34,071 nt of DNA from JAGXTF01 sp040376005 (GTDB lineage Bacteria; Bacteroidota; Bacteroidia; NS11-12g; UBA955): assembly GCA_040376005.1 (NCBI GenBank), contig JBEIRK010000010.1, positions 1-34,071 on the forward strand, given 5' to 3'. This document shows, one piece after another, positions 17,575 through 23,377 of the stretch (within the stretch, counting starts at the first letter, position 1; each line of letters begins with the position of its first letter). The notes under the pieces were generated by a model that did not search any database, was not told the DNA's origin, and was given only the letters and a program-made list of their open reading frames with translations. Position numbers and translations under genes: made by a program.

Positions 17575-17958
17575 TTACAGATACTTGGCAACAAATGCGA
17601 TGAAGTCGGTTCGCAAATCATTGTAAATATGCTGGAATGTGAGCATTCTGTCGCGCAAGTCTGGATGGTCGGCAACTTTTCTATGATCTACAGCCACAGT
17701 ATTGGATGCTGCATTGCCTGAAATCTCTTTCTCATGGCCGCGTATGTCATGCGCCAAGTGGTCAATTACTTCATTCTCTCGGATAAATTGGTTTTGAAAT
17801 TTCTCAACGTGTGAGAGGATATCTGAACCCGTATTGGCCTTTACCAAATCCTCAAGTCGCAAATTAAAACTGCGCATCTGGTCCTGCGCCAGCATAAGTT
17901 GGGACAACCACATTTTGTGGTCGTTGTGTAATTCAGTGATGTATTTTTGGTCTGTCAT
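17575..17958 (-). CDS. Conserved small helical protein downstream of iscA, function unknown
   Basis: A 127-residue soluble, almost wholly helical protein. The ATG at 17958 (MTDQKYITELHNDHKMWLSQL) is chosen. An in-frame reading from 18048 would run into iscA, and its extra residues look unlike protein. The sequence suggests a long two- to four-helix bundle, with HNDHKMWLSQLMLAQDQM, VEKFQNQFIRENEVIDHLAHDIRGHEKEI and HRKVADHPDLRDRMLTFQHIYNDLR. The many His and Glu residues spaced along the helices recall hemerythrin- or ferritin-like bundles, but the exact metal ligand patterns are not evident. I know similar short proteins in Bacteroidota only as hypothetical. It follows iscA by 65 nt and precedes the shared terminator, so a role near Fe-S assembly or iron handling is possible but unproven. 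Confidence 0.75.
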   Translation of the reverse strand: MTDQKYITELHNDHKMWLSQLMLAQDQMRSFNLRLEDLVKANTGSDILSHVEKFQNQFIRENEVIDHLAHDIRGHEKEISGNAASNTVAVDHRKVADHPDLRDRMLTFQHIYNDLRTDFIAFVAKYL

Positions 17959-18023
17959 GATGCTCAAAATAAGCATCAAAAATTGGCCTTTAATATGACC
18001 AATGTCACAGAAGAAATCGATAA

Positions 18024-18371
18024 TTAAACAGCAAAGCTTTCGCCACATCCGCAGGTGCGGGAAGCGTTTGGATTTATAAAGTTAAATCCTTTGCCATTCA
18101 ATCCATCGGTAAAATCCAATTCGGTGCCACAGAGGTAAAGAAAACTCTTCATGTCACATACGATTCTGAGTTGTTCATCACCAAAATCCATATCCCCAGG
18201 ACGGCCCTCATTGTCGAAGTCCAATTCATACGTTAAACCCGAACAACCACCGCCCTTCACACCTACACGTAAAAAATACTCAGGCGCAGCAATTCCGGCT
18301 TCGTGCATGAGCTCATGCGCCTTAGCCAGTGCCTTTTCCGTAATGGTGATGGACCCAGCGTCAACTTGCAT
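18024..18371 (-). CDS. iscA: A-type Fe-S carrier protein IscA
   Basis: A 115-residue HesB/IscA-family protein that carries iron or Fe-S clusters to target apoproteins. The three conserved cysteines are present: Cys43 in GVKGGGCSGLTYEL and Cys107/Cys109 in the C-terminal TCGCGESF. The fold-defining ITITEKALAKAHELM start and NPNASRTCGCG end match the family. The ATG lies 1 nt after the iscU stop, so the two are co-translated. The A-type carriers IscA, SufA and ErpA are hard to separate by sequence; the symbol follows the neighbours iscU and iscS. Confidence 0.9.
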   Translation of the reverse strand: MQVDAGSITITEKALAKAHELMHEAGIAAPEYFLRVGVKGGGCSGLTYELDFDNEGRPGDMDFGDEQLRIVCDMKSFLYLCGTELDFTDGLNGKGFNFINPNASRTCGCGESFAV

Positions 18372-18372
18372 A

Positions 18373-18789
18373 TTAATAGTGCTTCTTGGTGTCTTCTATA
18401 GGCTCCAAGCCTTGTTTCACACGGTAGTCATTGATTGCTGCCTTAATCGCGTCTTCCGCCAATACAGAGCAGTGAATTTTTACCGGTGGCAATGCCAATT
18501 CTTCCACAATGTCCATATTGTCAATGGCCAATGCAGCATCTACATTCTTGCCTTTCAACCACTCTGTTGCCAAAGAAGAAGAAGCAATAGCAGAACCACA
18601 GCCGAAGGTTTTAAACTTCGCATCTTCAATGACTCCAGTTTCAGGATTCACCTCAATCTGCAAACGCATTACGTCGCCGCACTCAGGTGCCCCTACCAAT
18701 CCTGTACCTACATTGTTCTTGCTCTTATCCAATGTACCTACGTTGCGAGGATTATTGTAGTGGTCGATTACTTTTTCACTATATGCCAT
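18373..18789 (-). CDS. iscU: Fe-S cluster assembly scaffold IscU
   Basis: Scaffold on which 2Fe-2S clusters are built from sulfur supplied by IscS. It is 138 residues long. The ligands are all present: Cys37 and Asp39 in GAPECGDVM, Cys64 in FGCGSAIASSS and Cys107 in VKIHCSVLAEDA. The LPPVK motif at residues 100-104 is the recognition site for the Hsp70 chaperone HscA. It distinguishes true IscU from SufU and NifU-like proteins. No hscA, hscB, fdx or iscR lies beside it. The AYSEKVIDHYNNPRNVG start is highly conserved. A full promoter with a palindrome in its spacer lies upstream (18820-18850). Confidence 0.95.
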   Translation of the reverse strand: MAYSEKVIDHYNNPRNVGTLDKSKNNVGTGLVGAPECGDVMRLQIEVNPETGVIEDAKFKTFGCGSAIASSSLATEWLKGKNVDAALAIDNMDIVEELALPPVKIHCSVLAEDAIKAAINDYRVKQGLEPIEDTKKHY

Positions 18790-18819
18790 GGTGTTGTTGT
18801 TTTATTGTTGTTTGCGATA

Positions 18820-18850
18820 CAAATTTACTATTTAGATTCTTTCTAAACAA
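18820..18850 (-). promoter_or_regulatory. iscU promoter: TTG-N20-TAAATTTG
   Basis: On the minus strand the -7 box TAAATTTG (18820-18827) matches TAnnTTTG exactly, and a -33 TTG (18848-18850) lies 20 nt upstream, the spacing known for Bacteroidota vegetative promoters. The predicted start is near 18813-18815, giving a leader of about 25 nt. This is the best complete promoter in the window, and it lies between iscS and iscU, so iscU-iscA can be transcribed independently of iscS. Confidence 0.7.
18831..18847. promoter_or_regulatory. Candidate operator in the iscU promoter (TTTAGA-N5-TCTAAA)
   Basis: A perfect 6-bp inverted repeat with a 5-nt centre that fills the spacer between the -33 and -7 elements of the iscU promoter. 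On the minus strand it reads TTAGAAAGAATCTAAATA. The region upstream of iscS has TTAGAATCAATCTAAATA, identical at 16 of 18 positions. A repressor bound here would block RNA polymerase. The regulator is unknown. Confidence 0.55.
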
Positions 18851-18890
18851 TAGTCGTTTTTCTGATTTTTGTCCCTTGTTCAGCCCCGTA

Positions 18891-20102
18891 TTAATGTGCG
18901 GCCCACTCAATAGATTTTAGATCTACGCCTTCTTTGAACATTTCCCAAAGAGGACTCATATCTCTCAACTTGTTTACTGCATTGGATACACAGTTGATTG
19001 TGAAGTCAATTTCTTCTTCAGTGGTAAATCTGCTTAGGCCGAATCTCAATGAAGAATGTGCCAATTCATCATCCAATCCCAAAGCTTTAAGCACATAGCT
19101 AGGCTCCAAGGAAGCTGAAGTACAAGCTGAACCTGAAGACACTGCGATATCTTTAATCGCCATCATCAAGCCTTCTCCTTCTACATATTTAAAACTGATA
19201 TTGGCTACATGCGGCAAGCGGTGTTCAACATTGCCATTCACATAACTTTCTTCCAAATGAAGCAAGCCTTGCTCGAGTTTGTCTCTCAACTGGCTCAAGC
19301 GGTTGGCATCGGCTTCCATTTCCAAACGAGCCAATTCACATGCTTTTCCAAAACCAACGATACCAGGCACGTTCAAGGTTCCGCTACGCATGCCCCTTTC
19401 GTGTCCACCACCATCCATTTGCGCCGTCACTTTAACCCTTGGGTTTTTGCGTCTTACATACAAGGCACCAATACCTTTAGGACCGTACATTTTGTGGGCA
19501 GTGAAGCTCAACAAGTCAATGCCATCTGCAATAACGTCTACGGGTATTTTTCCCGTTGCTTGGGTAGCATCTGTATGGAAAAGCACGCCCAACTTTTTAC
19601 ACATTGCTCCGATTTCTTTCACACGCTGTACTACGCCAATTTCATTGTTGGCATACATGATGCTCACCAAAATGGTATCAGGACGAATGCTCGATTCTAA
19701 CAAAGTCAAATCCAACATACCATCGATACCCACGGGCAGATACGTGATTTCGGCGCCTAATTTCTCAAGGTGCTTGCAGGTATCCAACACCGCTTTGTGC
19801 TCGGTAACAGCAGTGATGATATGCTTGCCTTTGCTGGCATACATTTCAAACACCCCTTTAATCGCGAGGTTGTTGCTTTCAGTAGCACCGCTGGTAAAAA
19901 TGATTTCTTTTTCAGAGGCACCGATCAAAGCGCCCACTTGCTCCCTCGCATAGTCTACCGCTTCCTCTGCTTTCCATCCAAAGGGATGGTTGCGGCTTGC
20001 AGCATTTCCGAAGTCTTCAAGAAAGAAGGGGGTCATGGCTTCAAATACACGAGGATCCACTCTGGTGGTAGCGCTGTTGTCTAGATATATCGGGAGTTTC
20101 AT
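18891..20102 (-). CDS. iscS: Cysteine desulfurase IscS
   Basis: PLP enzyme that removes sulfur from cysteine as a persulfide and hands it to IscU and other acceptors. It is 403 residues from the ATG at 20102 (MKLPIYLDNSATTRVD); a longer reading to 20132 adds an unconserved N-terminus that overlaps the putative operator. PLP-binding Lys204 is in FTAHKMYGPKG, and active-site Cys327 is in SSGSACTSASLEPSY, on the long mobile loop of group I desulfurases. The C-terminus SPLWEMFKEGVDLKSIEWAAH is almost the same as that of E. coli IscS (SPLWEMYKEGVDLNSIEW), the part that contacts IscU. It precedes iscU by 101 nt. Bacteroidota more often carry SUF, so this is a notable lineage trait or transfer. Confidence 0.95.
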   Translation of the reverse strand: MKLPIYLDNSATTRVDPRVFEAMTPFFLEDFGNAASRNHPFGWKAEEAVDYAREQVGALIGASEKEIIFTSGATESNNLAIKGVFEMYASKGKHIITAVTEHKAVLDTCKHLEKLGAEITYLPVGIDGMLDLTLLESSIRPDTILVSIMYANNEIGVVQRVKEIGAMCKKLGVLFHTDATQATGKIPVDVIADGIDLLSFTAHKMYGPKGIGALYVRRKNPRVKVTAQMDGGGHERGMRSGTLNVPGIVGFGKACELARLEMEADANRLSQLRDKLEQGLLHLEESYVNGNVEHRLPHVANISFKYVEGEGLMMAIKDIAVSSGSACTSASLEPSYVLKALGLDDELAHSSLRFGLSRFTTEEEIDFTINCVSNAVNKLRDMSPLWEMFKEGVDLKSIEWAAH

Positions 20103-20109
20103 TTGCTTA

Positions 20110-20126
20110 TTTAGATTGATTCTAAG
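20110..20126. promoter_or_regulatory. Candidate operator upstream of iscS (TTTAGA-N5-TCTAAG)
   Basis: An inverted repeat 7 nt before the iscS ATG, near-identical to the one in the iscU promoter (16 of 18 positions over TTAGAAnnAATCTAAATA, minus strand). A near-match -7 box, TTAATTTG, lies just upstream at 20130-20137, which would put the transcript start inside the palindrome. The plus-strand form TTAGATT-G-ATTCTAA resembles the 7-1-7 layout of Fur/PerR-family sites. Regulator unknown. Confidence 0.55.
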
Positions 20127-20200
20127 TTGCAAATTAACACCATAGCCTTCAATTCGTTTGCATGTTTACAAAAAAATAAAGTGGCAACAACCCAAGTTTC

Positions 20201-20208
20201 TACTTTTG
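20201..20208 (+). promoter_or_regulatory. -7 promoter box of mce (TACTTTTG)
   Basis: An exact TAnnTTTG only 4 nt before the mce ATG at 20213. No -33 TTG is seen at the usual spacing. The distance implies a leaderless transcript (inference). The intervening sequence TGGC has no ribosome-binding site. Confidence 0.55.
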
Positions 20209-20212
20209 TGGC

Positions 20213-20614
20213 ATGAAACAACTGGAGCATATCGGCATAGCCGTAAAGGACTTGGATGCATCGGAAAGACTTTTTACCGCGCTGCTAGGCGTTGCACCGT
20301 ATAAAAGGGAAGAAGTAGAAAGCGAAGGTGTTTTGACTTCCTTTTTCAAAGTGGGCAATATTAAAATTGAACTCTTGGCGGCTACAGGACCAGAAAGCAC
20401 CATAGCAAAATTCATCGAAAAGAAAGGGGAAGGCATTCACCACCTAGCCTTTGAAACGGAAAACATAGATCAGCGCCTCGCCCAGCTAAAAAACACAGGT
20501 TTTGACCTCATTCATGAAAAAACCAAGGATGGCGCGGATAATAAATCCATAGCCTTTTTACACCCCAAATCCACTGGTAGTGTGCTTGTTGAGCTCTGCC
20601 AAGACAAGGGTTGA
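20213..20614 (+). CDS. mce: Methylmalonyl-CoA epimerase
   Basis: Interconverts (S)- and (R)-methylmalonyl-CoA, linking propionyl-CoA metabolism with B12-dependent methylmalonyl-CoA mutase and succinyl-CoA. It is 133 residues, the usual length. Family hallmarks are LEHIGIAVKDLDAS with metal ligand His6, KIELLAATGPESTIAKFIEKKGEG, GIHHLAFE with the second His (76 or 77), and the C-terminal FLHPKSTGSVLVELCQ with Glu127. These separate it from general glyoxalase/VOC proteins. It is divergent from iscS across a 110-nt gap and followed by an RRM gene. No mutase subunit gene lies in the window. No clear terminator follows, only a T-rich stretch at 20618-20629. Confidence 0.92.
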   Translation: MKQLEHIGIAVKDLDASERLFTALLGVAPYKREEVESEGVLTSFFKVGNIKIELLAATGPESTIAKFIEKKGEGIHHLAFETENIDQRLAQLKNTGFDLIHEKTKDGADNKSIAFLHPKSTGSVLVELCQDKG

Positions 20615-20637
20615 ATTTTATTTTTTTGTTAATTAGG

Positions 20638-20680
20638 TTGTTTATGTGGTATTGGCACGTATACTTGTAAAGTATTTTAG
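20638..20680 (+). promoter_or_regulatory. Probable promoter of the RRM protein gene
   Basis: Two overlapping candidates: TTG (20638-20640)-N19-TATACTTG (20660-20667), and TTG (20652-20654)-N18-TATTTTAG (20673-20680). Each -7 box matches TAnnTTTG at all but one fixed position. Either fits the 76-nt gap between mce and the RNA-binding protein gene, giving a 5-20 nt leader. Confidence 0.45.
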
Positions 20681-20690
20681 AATAAGAAAA

Positions 20691-20936
20691 ATGAATCTTT
20701 ACATCGGAAATCTTGCGTATACCGTAAGAGAACAGGAACTCCGCGAGTTCTTCGAACAGTGCGGAGAAGTATCATCTGCAAAGGTGATTTCAGACAAAAT
20801 GTCGGGCAGAAGCAAAGGCTTTGGCTTTGTAGAAATGCCAAACGACGCAGAAGGTAACAAGGCTATTGAAACGCTAGACGGCAAAGAACTAAACGGACGT
20901 CCAATTCGTGTAAACGAAGCTCGTCCTAAAGACTAA
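20691..20936 (+). CDS. RRM-type RNA-binding protein
   Basis: A single RNA-recognition-motif protein of 81 residues from the ATG at 20691. A 5'-extended frame from 20646 would remove the normal MNLYIGNL start and is rejected. RNP2 is LYIGNL at 3-8 and RNP1 is SKGFGFVEM at 41-49, with the aromatic residues that stack on RNA bases. The protein ends right after the fourth strand (PIRVNEARPKD) and lacks the glycine-rich tail of the cyanobacterial Rbp family. Small RRM proteins of this type are widespread in Bacteroidota, where they act as post-transcriptional RNA chaperones (for example RbpB-like proteins in Bacteroides). An A-rich stretch AAGAAAA, not a Shine-Dalgarno, precedes the ATG. A strong terminator follows. 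Confidence 0.93.
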   Translation: MNLYIGNLAYTVREQELREFFEQCGEVSSAKVISDKMSGRSKGFGFVEMPNDAEGNKAIETLDGKELNGRPIRVNEARPKD

Positions 20937-20952
20937 AATAAACTTCTTCTGT

Positions 20953-20981
20953 AAAAGGCTACTGAAAAGTGGCCTTTTTTT
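20953..20981 (+). terminator. Rho-independent terminator after the RRM gene
   Basis: Arms 20953-20963 (AAAAGGCTACT) and 20968-20978 (AGTGGCCTTTT) form an 11-bp stem with one U-G wobble, capped by a GAAA tetraloop, with the T run extending to 20981. The T run overlaps the stop codon of the convergent LysE gene, so the hairpin may serve both strands. Confidence 0.92.
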
Positions 20982-21615
20982 ATGCCCAAAATCCTGCGCC
21001 TGCCTTGATGAATAGCCAAACGCCAAAACCCATCAGCACAAGGCCCACCGTCACATCCACCCGGTGCAGCCTTTCCGCTGTAATATACCTCCGCAGTCCA
21101 GAGGCGGCATAAGCAATTGCCACTTCTGTAAAAAACACGGCACCTATAGCTCCGCTGGCGAAAATGATCTTCTGTGTTAAATCGTAATGCACCGCTGGAC
21201 GCACACTATACAGCCCCAACCACCACATGGCATTGGCGGGATTCAGTAAATTGATAAGAAATGGCTTGAAATAAAAATCTCGGGTACTGTGAACCTCCTT
21301 TGCAGCATCGCCCAAATCGGGATTACCGCGCTTCTTCCGAATATTGGAAATTCCTATTACTAACAATACCAAGCCACCCACTAAGTTCACATAGGGTTCA
21401 TATGCAGTTAAAAATTCCTGAATGTACCGGGTAAAGCCAATGGCAAGAATTACAAAAAGTATATCCCCGGAAATGACACCCGAGGCAATTACCCAACCCT
21501 TTTGCGGACCATGATTTAATGAGGCTTGTATGAGCATGAAGAAAATCACGCCTAACAACACACTCATTAAAAAACCAGTGCTTAATCCATAGAAAAAAGG
21601 GCCTATTCCTTGCAA
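20980..21615 (-). CDS. LysE/RhtB-family amino-acid exporter
   Basis: A 211-residue inner-membrane protein with about six hydrophobic segments (GFLMSVLLGVIFFMLIQASL; GVISGDILFVILAIGF; NLVGGLVLLVIGIS; FLINLLNPANAMWWLGL; IIFASGAIGAVFFTEVAIAYA; VGLVLMGFGVWLFIKAG). The GWVIASGVISGD and NLLNPANAMWWLG stretches match the LysE family (the usual motif is NPK/NPxxxxFF), which exports amino acids or related compounds. The substrate is not predictable. It is last in a minus-strand series, 4 nt after the small lipoprotein gene. The link to M1 peptidase and rmuC is probably only positional, though export of amino acids produced by peptidase action is conceivable. Confidence 0.85.
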   Translation of the reverse strand: MQGIGPFFYGLSTGFLMSVLLGVIFFMLIQASLNHGPQKGWVIASGVISGDILFVILAIGFTRYIQEFLTAYEPYVNLVGGLVLLVIGISNIRKKRGNPDLGDAAKEVHSTRDFYFKPFLINLLNPANAMWWLGLYSVRPAVHYDLTQKIIFASGAIGAVFFTEVAIAYAASGLRRYITAERLHRVDVTVGLVLMGFGVWLFIKAGAGFWA

Positions 21616-21619
21616 CTGC

Positions 21620-22009
21620 CTATTTTTGTTTCAGATGGAAATCCAACTGGGTCTTTTTATCCCGCAGCCAGAATTCTTTCATGGTTAATTTTAAAATTTC
21701 GTACTTCTGCGTTTGAGAATCATCAAACTCAATGACAAACTCGGTGTCTGAGGTAGCTGTGCTCCATATTCCAAGACGCTTTTCATCACCCACTTGCAAT
21801 ATCACGGAATAATTTCGGGTAAATTCCCAGATGTGATCTTTATAAGCAGCAAGACTGTCAATTTCATTGTATTTCACCCTTTCGGCTACCCACTTACCTT
21901 CTATACGTTCTTTGCGGGGCAATACAGTAAAATTGGGACCTTCGGGGTACTTGCGACAAGCAGACAACAACACAATTAGGGCAAGGAGTAAGTAAGAGAG
22001 GGATTTCAT
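21620..22009 (-). CDS. Small lipoprotein, lipocalin-like
   Basis: A 129-residue exported lipoprotein. The signal peptide ends in the lipobox LLSAC with Cys18 as the lipidated residue. The mature part has a short linker and then alternating strands: RIEGKWVAERVKYNEI, DHIWEFTRNYSVILQV, RLGIWSTATSDTEFVIEF, KYEILKLTMKEFWLRD. This fits the small lipocalin-like domain found in many Bacteroidota lipoproteins (EGKW near the start, E/K-rich strands, FWL near the end). Function unknown. It lies 21 nt after rmuC and 4 nt before the LysE gene. A perfect hairpin covers its start codon (22008-22029). Confidence 0.8.
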   Translation of the reverse strand: MKSLSYLLLALIVLLSACRKYPEGPNFTVLPRKERIEGKWVAERVKYNEIDSLAAYKDHIWEFTRNYSVILQVGDEKRLGIWSTATSDTEFVIEFDDSQTQKYEILKLTMKEFWLRDKKTQLDFHLKQK

Positions 22010-22029
22010 AGTTGCAAATATGCAACTAT
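22008..22029 (-). repeat. Perfect 9-bp hairpin overlapping the lipoprotein start codon
   Basis: ATAGTTGCA (22008-22016) and TGCAACTAT (22021-22029) are perfect complements around the loop AATA. On the minus-strand mRNA the distal arm contains the AU of the lipoprotein start codon, and the proximal arm ends just past the rmuC stop. It could hide the start codon or stabilise the upstream message; no T run follows, so it is not a terminator. Confidence 0.7.
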
Positions 22030-22030
22030 T

Positions 22031-23377
22031 TTAACTTTCTTCTGTCTCTGAATCGTCAGGCAATTGCGGTATTACATCCGTTGTATCAGGTATTTCGTCG
22101 ACTTTTTTCAATTGTCGCTGTATCATGCGGGTGCGCGTACCCACCAATTTCTCAATCTCATCCCCCGCTTGTCTAATTCTTTCCTGAGCCTTACTCAGCA
22201 CTCCACCGAAGGAATCAAACTCCTTACTCACCGCCTTCAACAATTCCCCAATTCGCACACTTTGTTTCTGCAAATTCAAGGTTTTGAAACCCATTTGCAA
22301 GGAACTCAAAAATGCCGCTAAGGTGGAAGGGCCAGTAACGACAATCTTATAGTTGCGCTGCAAGGTCTCTACCAAGTCCGTATTACGCACCACTTCTGCA
22401 TACAAACCTTCCGTCGGCAAAAACATGATCCCAAAATCCGTAGTTATCGGTGGATTTAAATACTTATCCCGTATGTCTTTGGCACATCGCTTCATTTCAG
22501 TATCCAATTCCTTGCGCGCAGTCTCAATCATGGCTACATCTGATGCATCCCAAGCATCAACCAATTTGGTGTATGCACCAATTGGAAATTTAGAATCTAC
22601 AGGCAACCATACAGGCACAGACTCATCACCCTGACCAGGCAAACAAATCACATATTCCACATTCTCCGAGCTGCCCGGCTTGGTGCGCACATCCTGTTTA
22701 TACTGTCCAGGAGCCAGAATATTCTCCAAAATACTACCCAATTGAATTTCACCTAAAATGCCTCGGGTTTTTACATTGCTTAGGACCTTTTTCAGGCCTC
22801 CCACATCTTGAGCCAATGTTTGCATTTCGCCCAAACCCTTGTGCACCTGTTCCAAGCGGTCACTTACTTGCTTAAAGCTTTGTGCTAAGCGTTCATCCAA
22901 TGTTTTCTGAAGCTTCTCATCTACCGTTTTGCGCATCTCCTCTAGCTTGGCTTCATTGCTCTTCTGCATCTCGGTCACCTTGTTTTCCAAGGTATCGCGC
23001 ATGGCTGTCAGCTTCTTATCTGTTTCTTGACGGAATATCTCATTGCGCTGGCCCATGTCATCCATGCGCTGCCGCACCAAATCATTCAAGGATTTACTCA
23101 ACTCACGGGTTTCATCTTGGCTCATCTTCAGTTTATCAAATAAGCCTGTACTTAATTTTTCAAACAGGTTGGTAACTTCTTCCCGAGTGCCTTGCAGTCC
23201 TTTGCTTTGCTCTTGCCTGCTATTACTCAATTCCTGCGACAATCTGTTGTTTAAATCATCTAATTTTTGCTTCACTGCTGGAGATTCGGGTGCTTTTCTC
23301 AAAAATAAAGCCGCCAATACCAACAAGGTAATAGCCCCAATAACAACCAACAATACCAATGCGGTTCCTGTTTCCAT
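22031..23377 (-). CDS. rmuC: DNA recombination protein RmuC homologue
   Basis: A 448-residue protein with an N-terminal membrane anchor (TALVLLVVIGAITLLVLAALFL). A long coiled coil of about 150 residues follows (LNNRLSQELSNSRQEQ onward), then the RmuC domain beginning at GILGEIQLGSILENILAPGQY. The characteristic core VEYVICLPGQG, VWLPVDSKFPI and DFGIMFLPTEGLYAEVVRN is present. In E. coli RmuC limits DNA inversions at short repeats; the domain is related to restriction-type nucleases, but activity is not well established. The C-terminal Glu/Asp-rich tail is typical. Its ATG overlaps the stop of the M1 peptidase gene by one base (TAATG), so the two are translationally coupled despite unrelated roles. 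Confidence 0.93.
   Translation of the reverse strand: METGTALVLLVVIGAITLLVLAALFLRKAPESPAVKQKLDDLNNRLSQELSNSRQEQSKGLQGTREEVTNLFEKLSTGLFDKLKMSQDETRELSKSLNDLVRQRMDDMGQRNEIFRQETDKKLTAMRDTLENKVTEMQKSNEAKLEEMRKTVDEKLQKTLDERLAQSFKQVSDRLEQVHKGLGEMQTLAQDVGGLKKVLSNVKTRGILGEIQLGSILENILAPGQYKQDVRTKPGSSENVEYVICLPGQGDESVPVWLPVDSKFPIGAYTKLVDAWDASDVAMIETARKELDTEMKRCAKDIRDKYLNPPITTDFGIMFLPTEGLYAEVVRNTDLVETLQRNYKIVVTGPSTLAAFLSSLQMGFKTLNLQKQSVRIGELLKAVSKEFDSFGGVLSKAQERIRQAGDEIEKLVGTRTRMIQRQLKKVDEIPDTTDVIPQLPDDSETEES

Noticed and set aside
17959..18048. N-terminal extension of the 127-residue ORF to 18048
   Set aside because: It overlaps the end of iscA and reads as cysteine-rich junk (MWRKLCCLIIDFFCDIG); the ATG at 17958 is better.
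18151..18846. 231-codon open frame on the plus strand opposite iscA and iscU
   Set aside because: Both isc genes have intact catalytic residues on the other strand; the antisense translation has no recognisable domain and crosses the iscU promoter.
19279..19953. 224-codon open frame antisense to iscS
   Set aside because: Contained in iscS, which has all PLP and Cys motifs. The antisense product is not protein-like.
20646..20690. Longer start for the RRM protein
   Set aside because: The extra residues precede the canonical MNLYIGNL start and overlap the predicted promoter.
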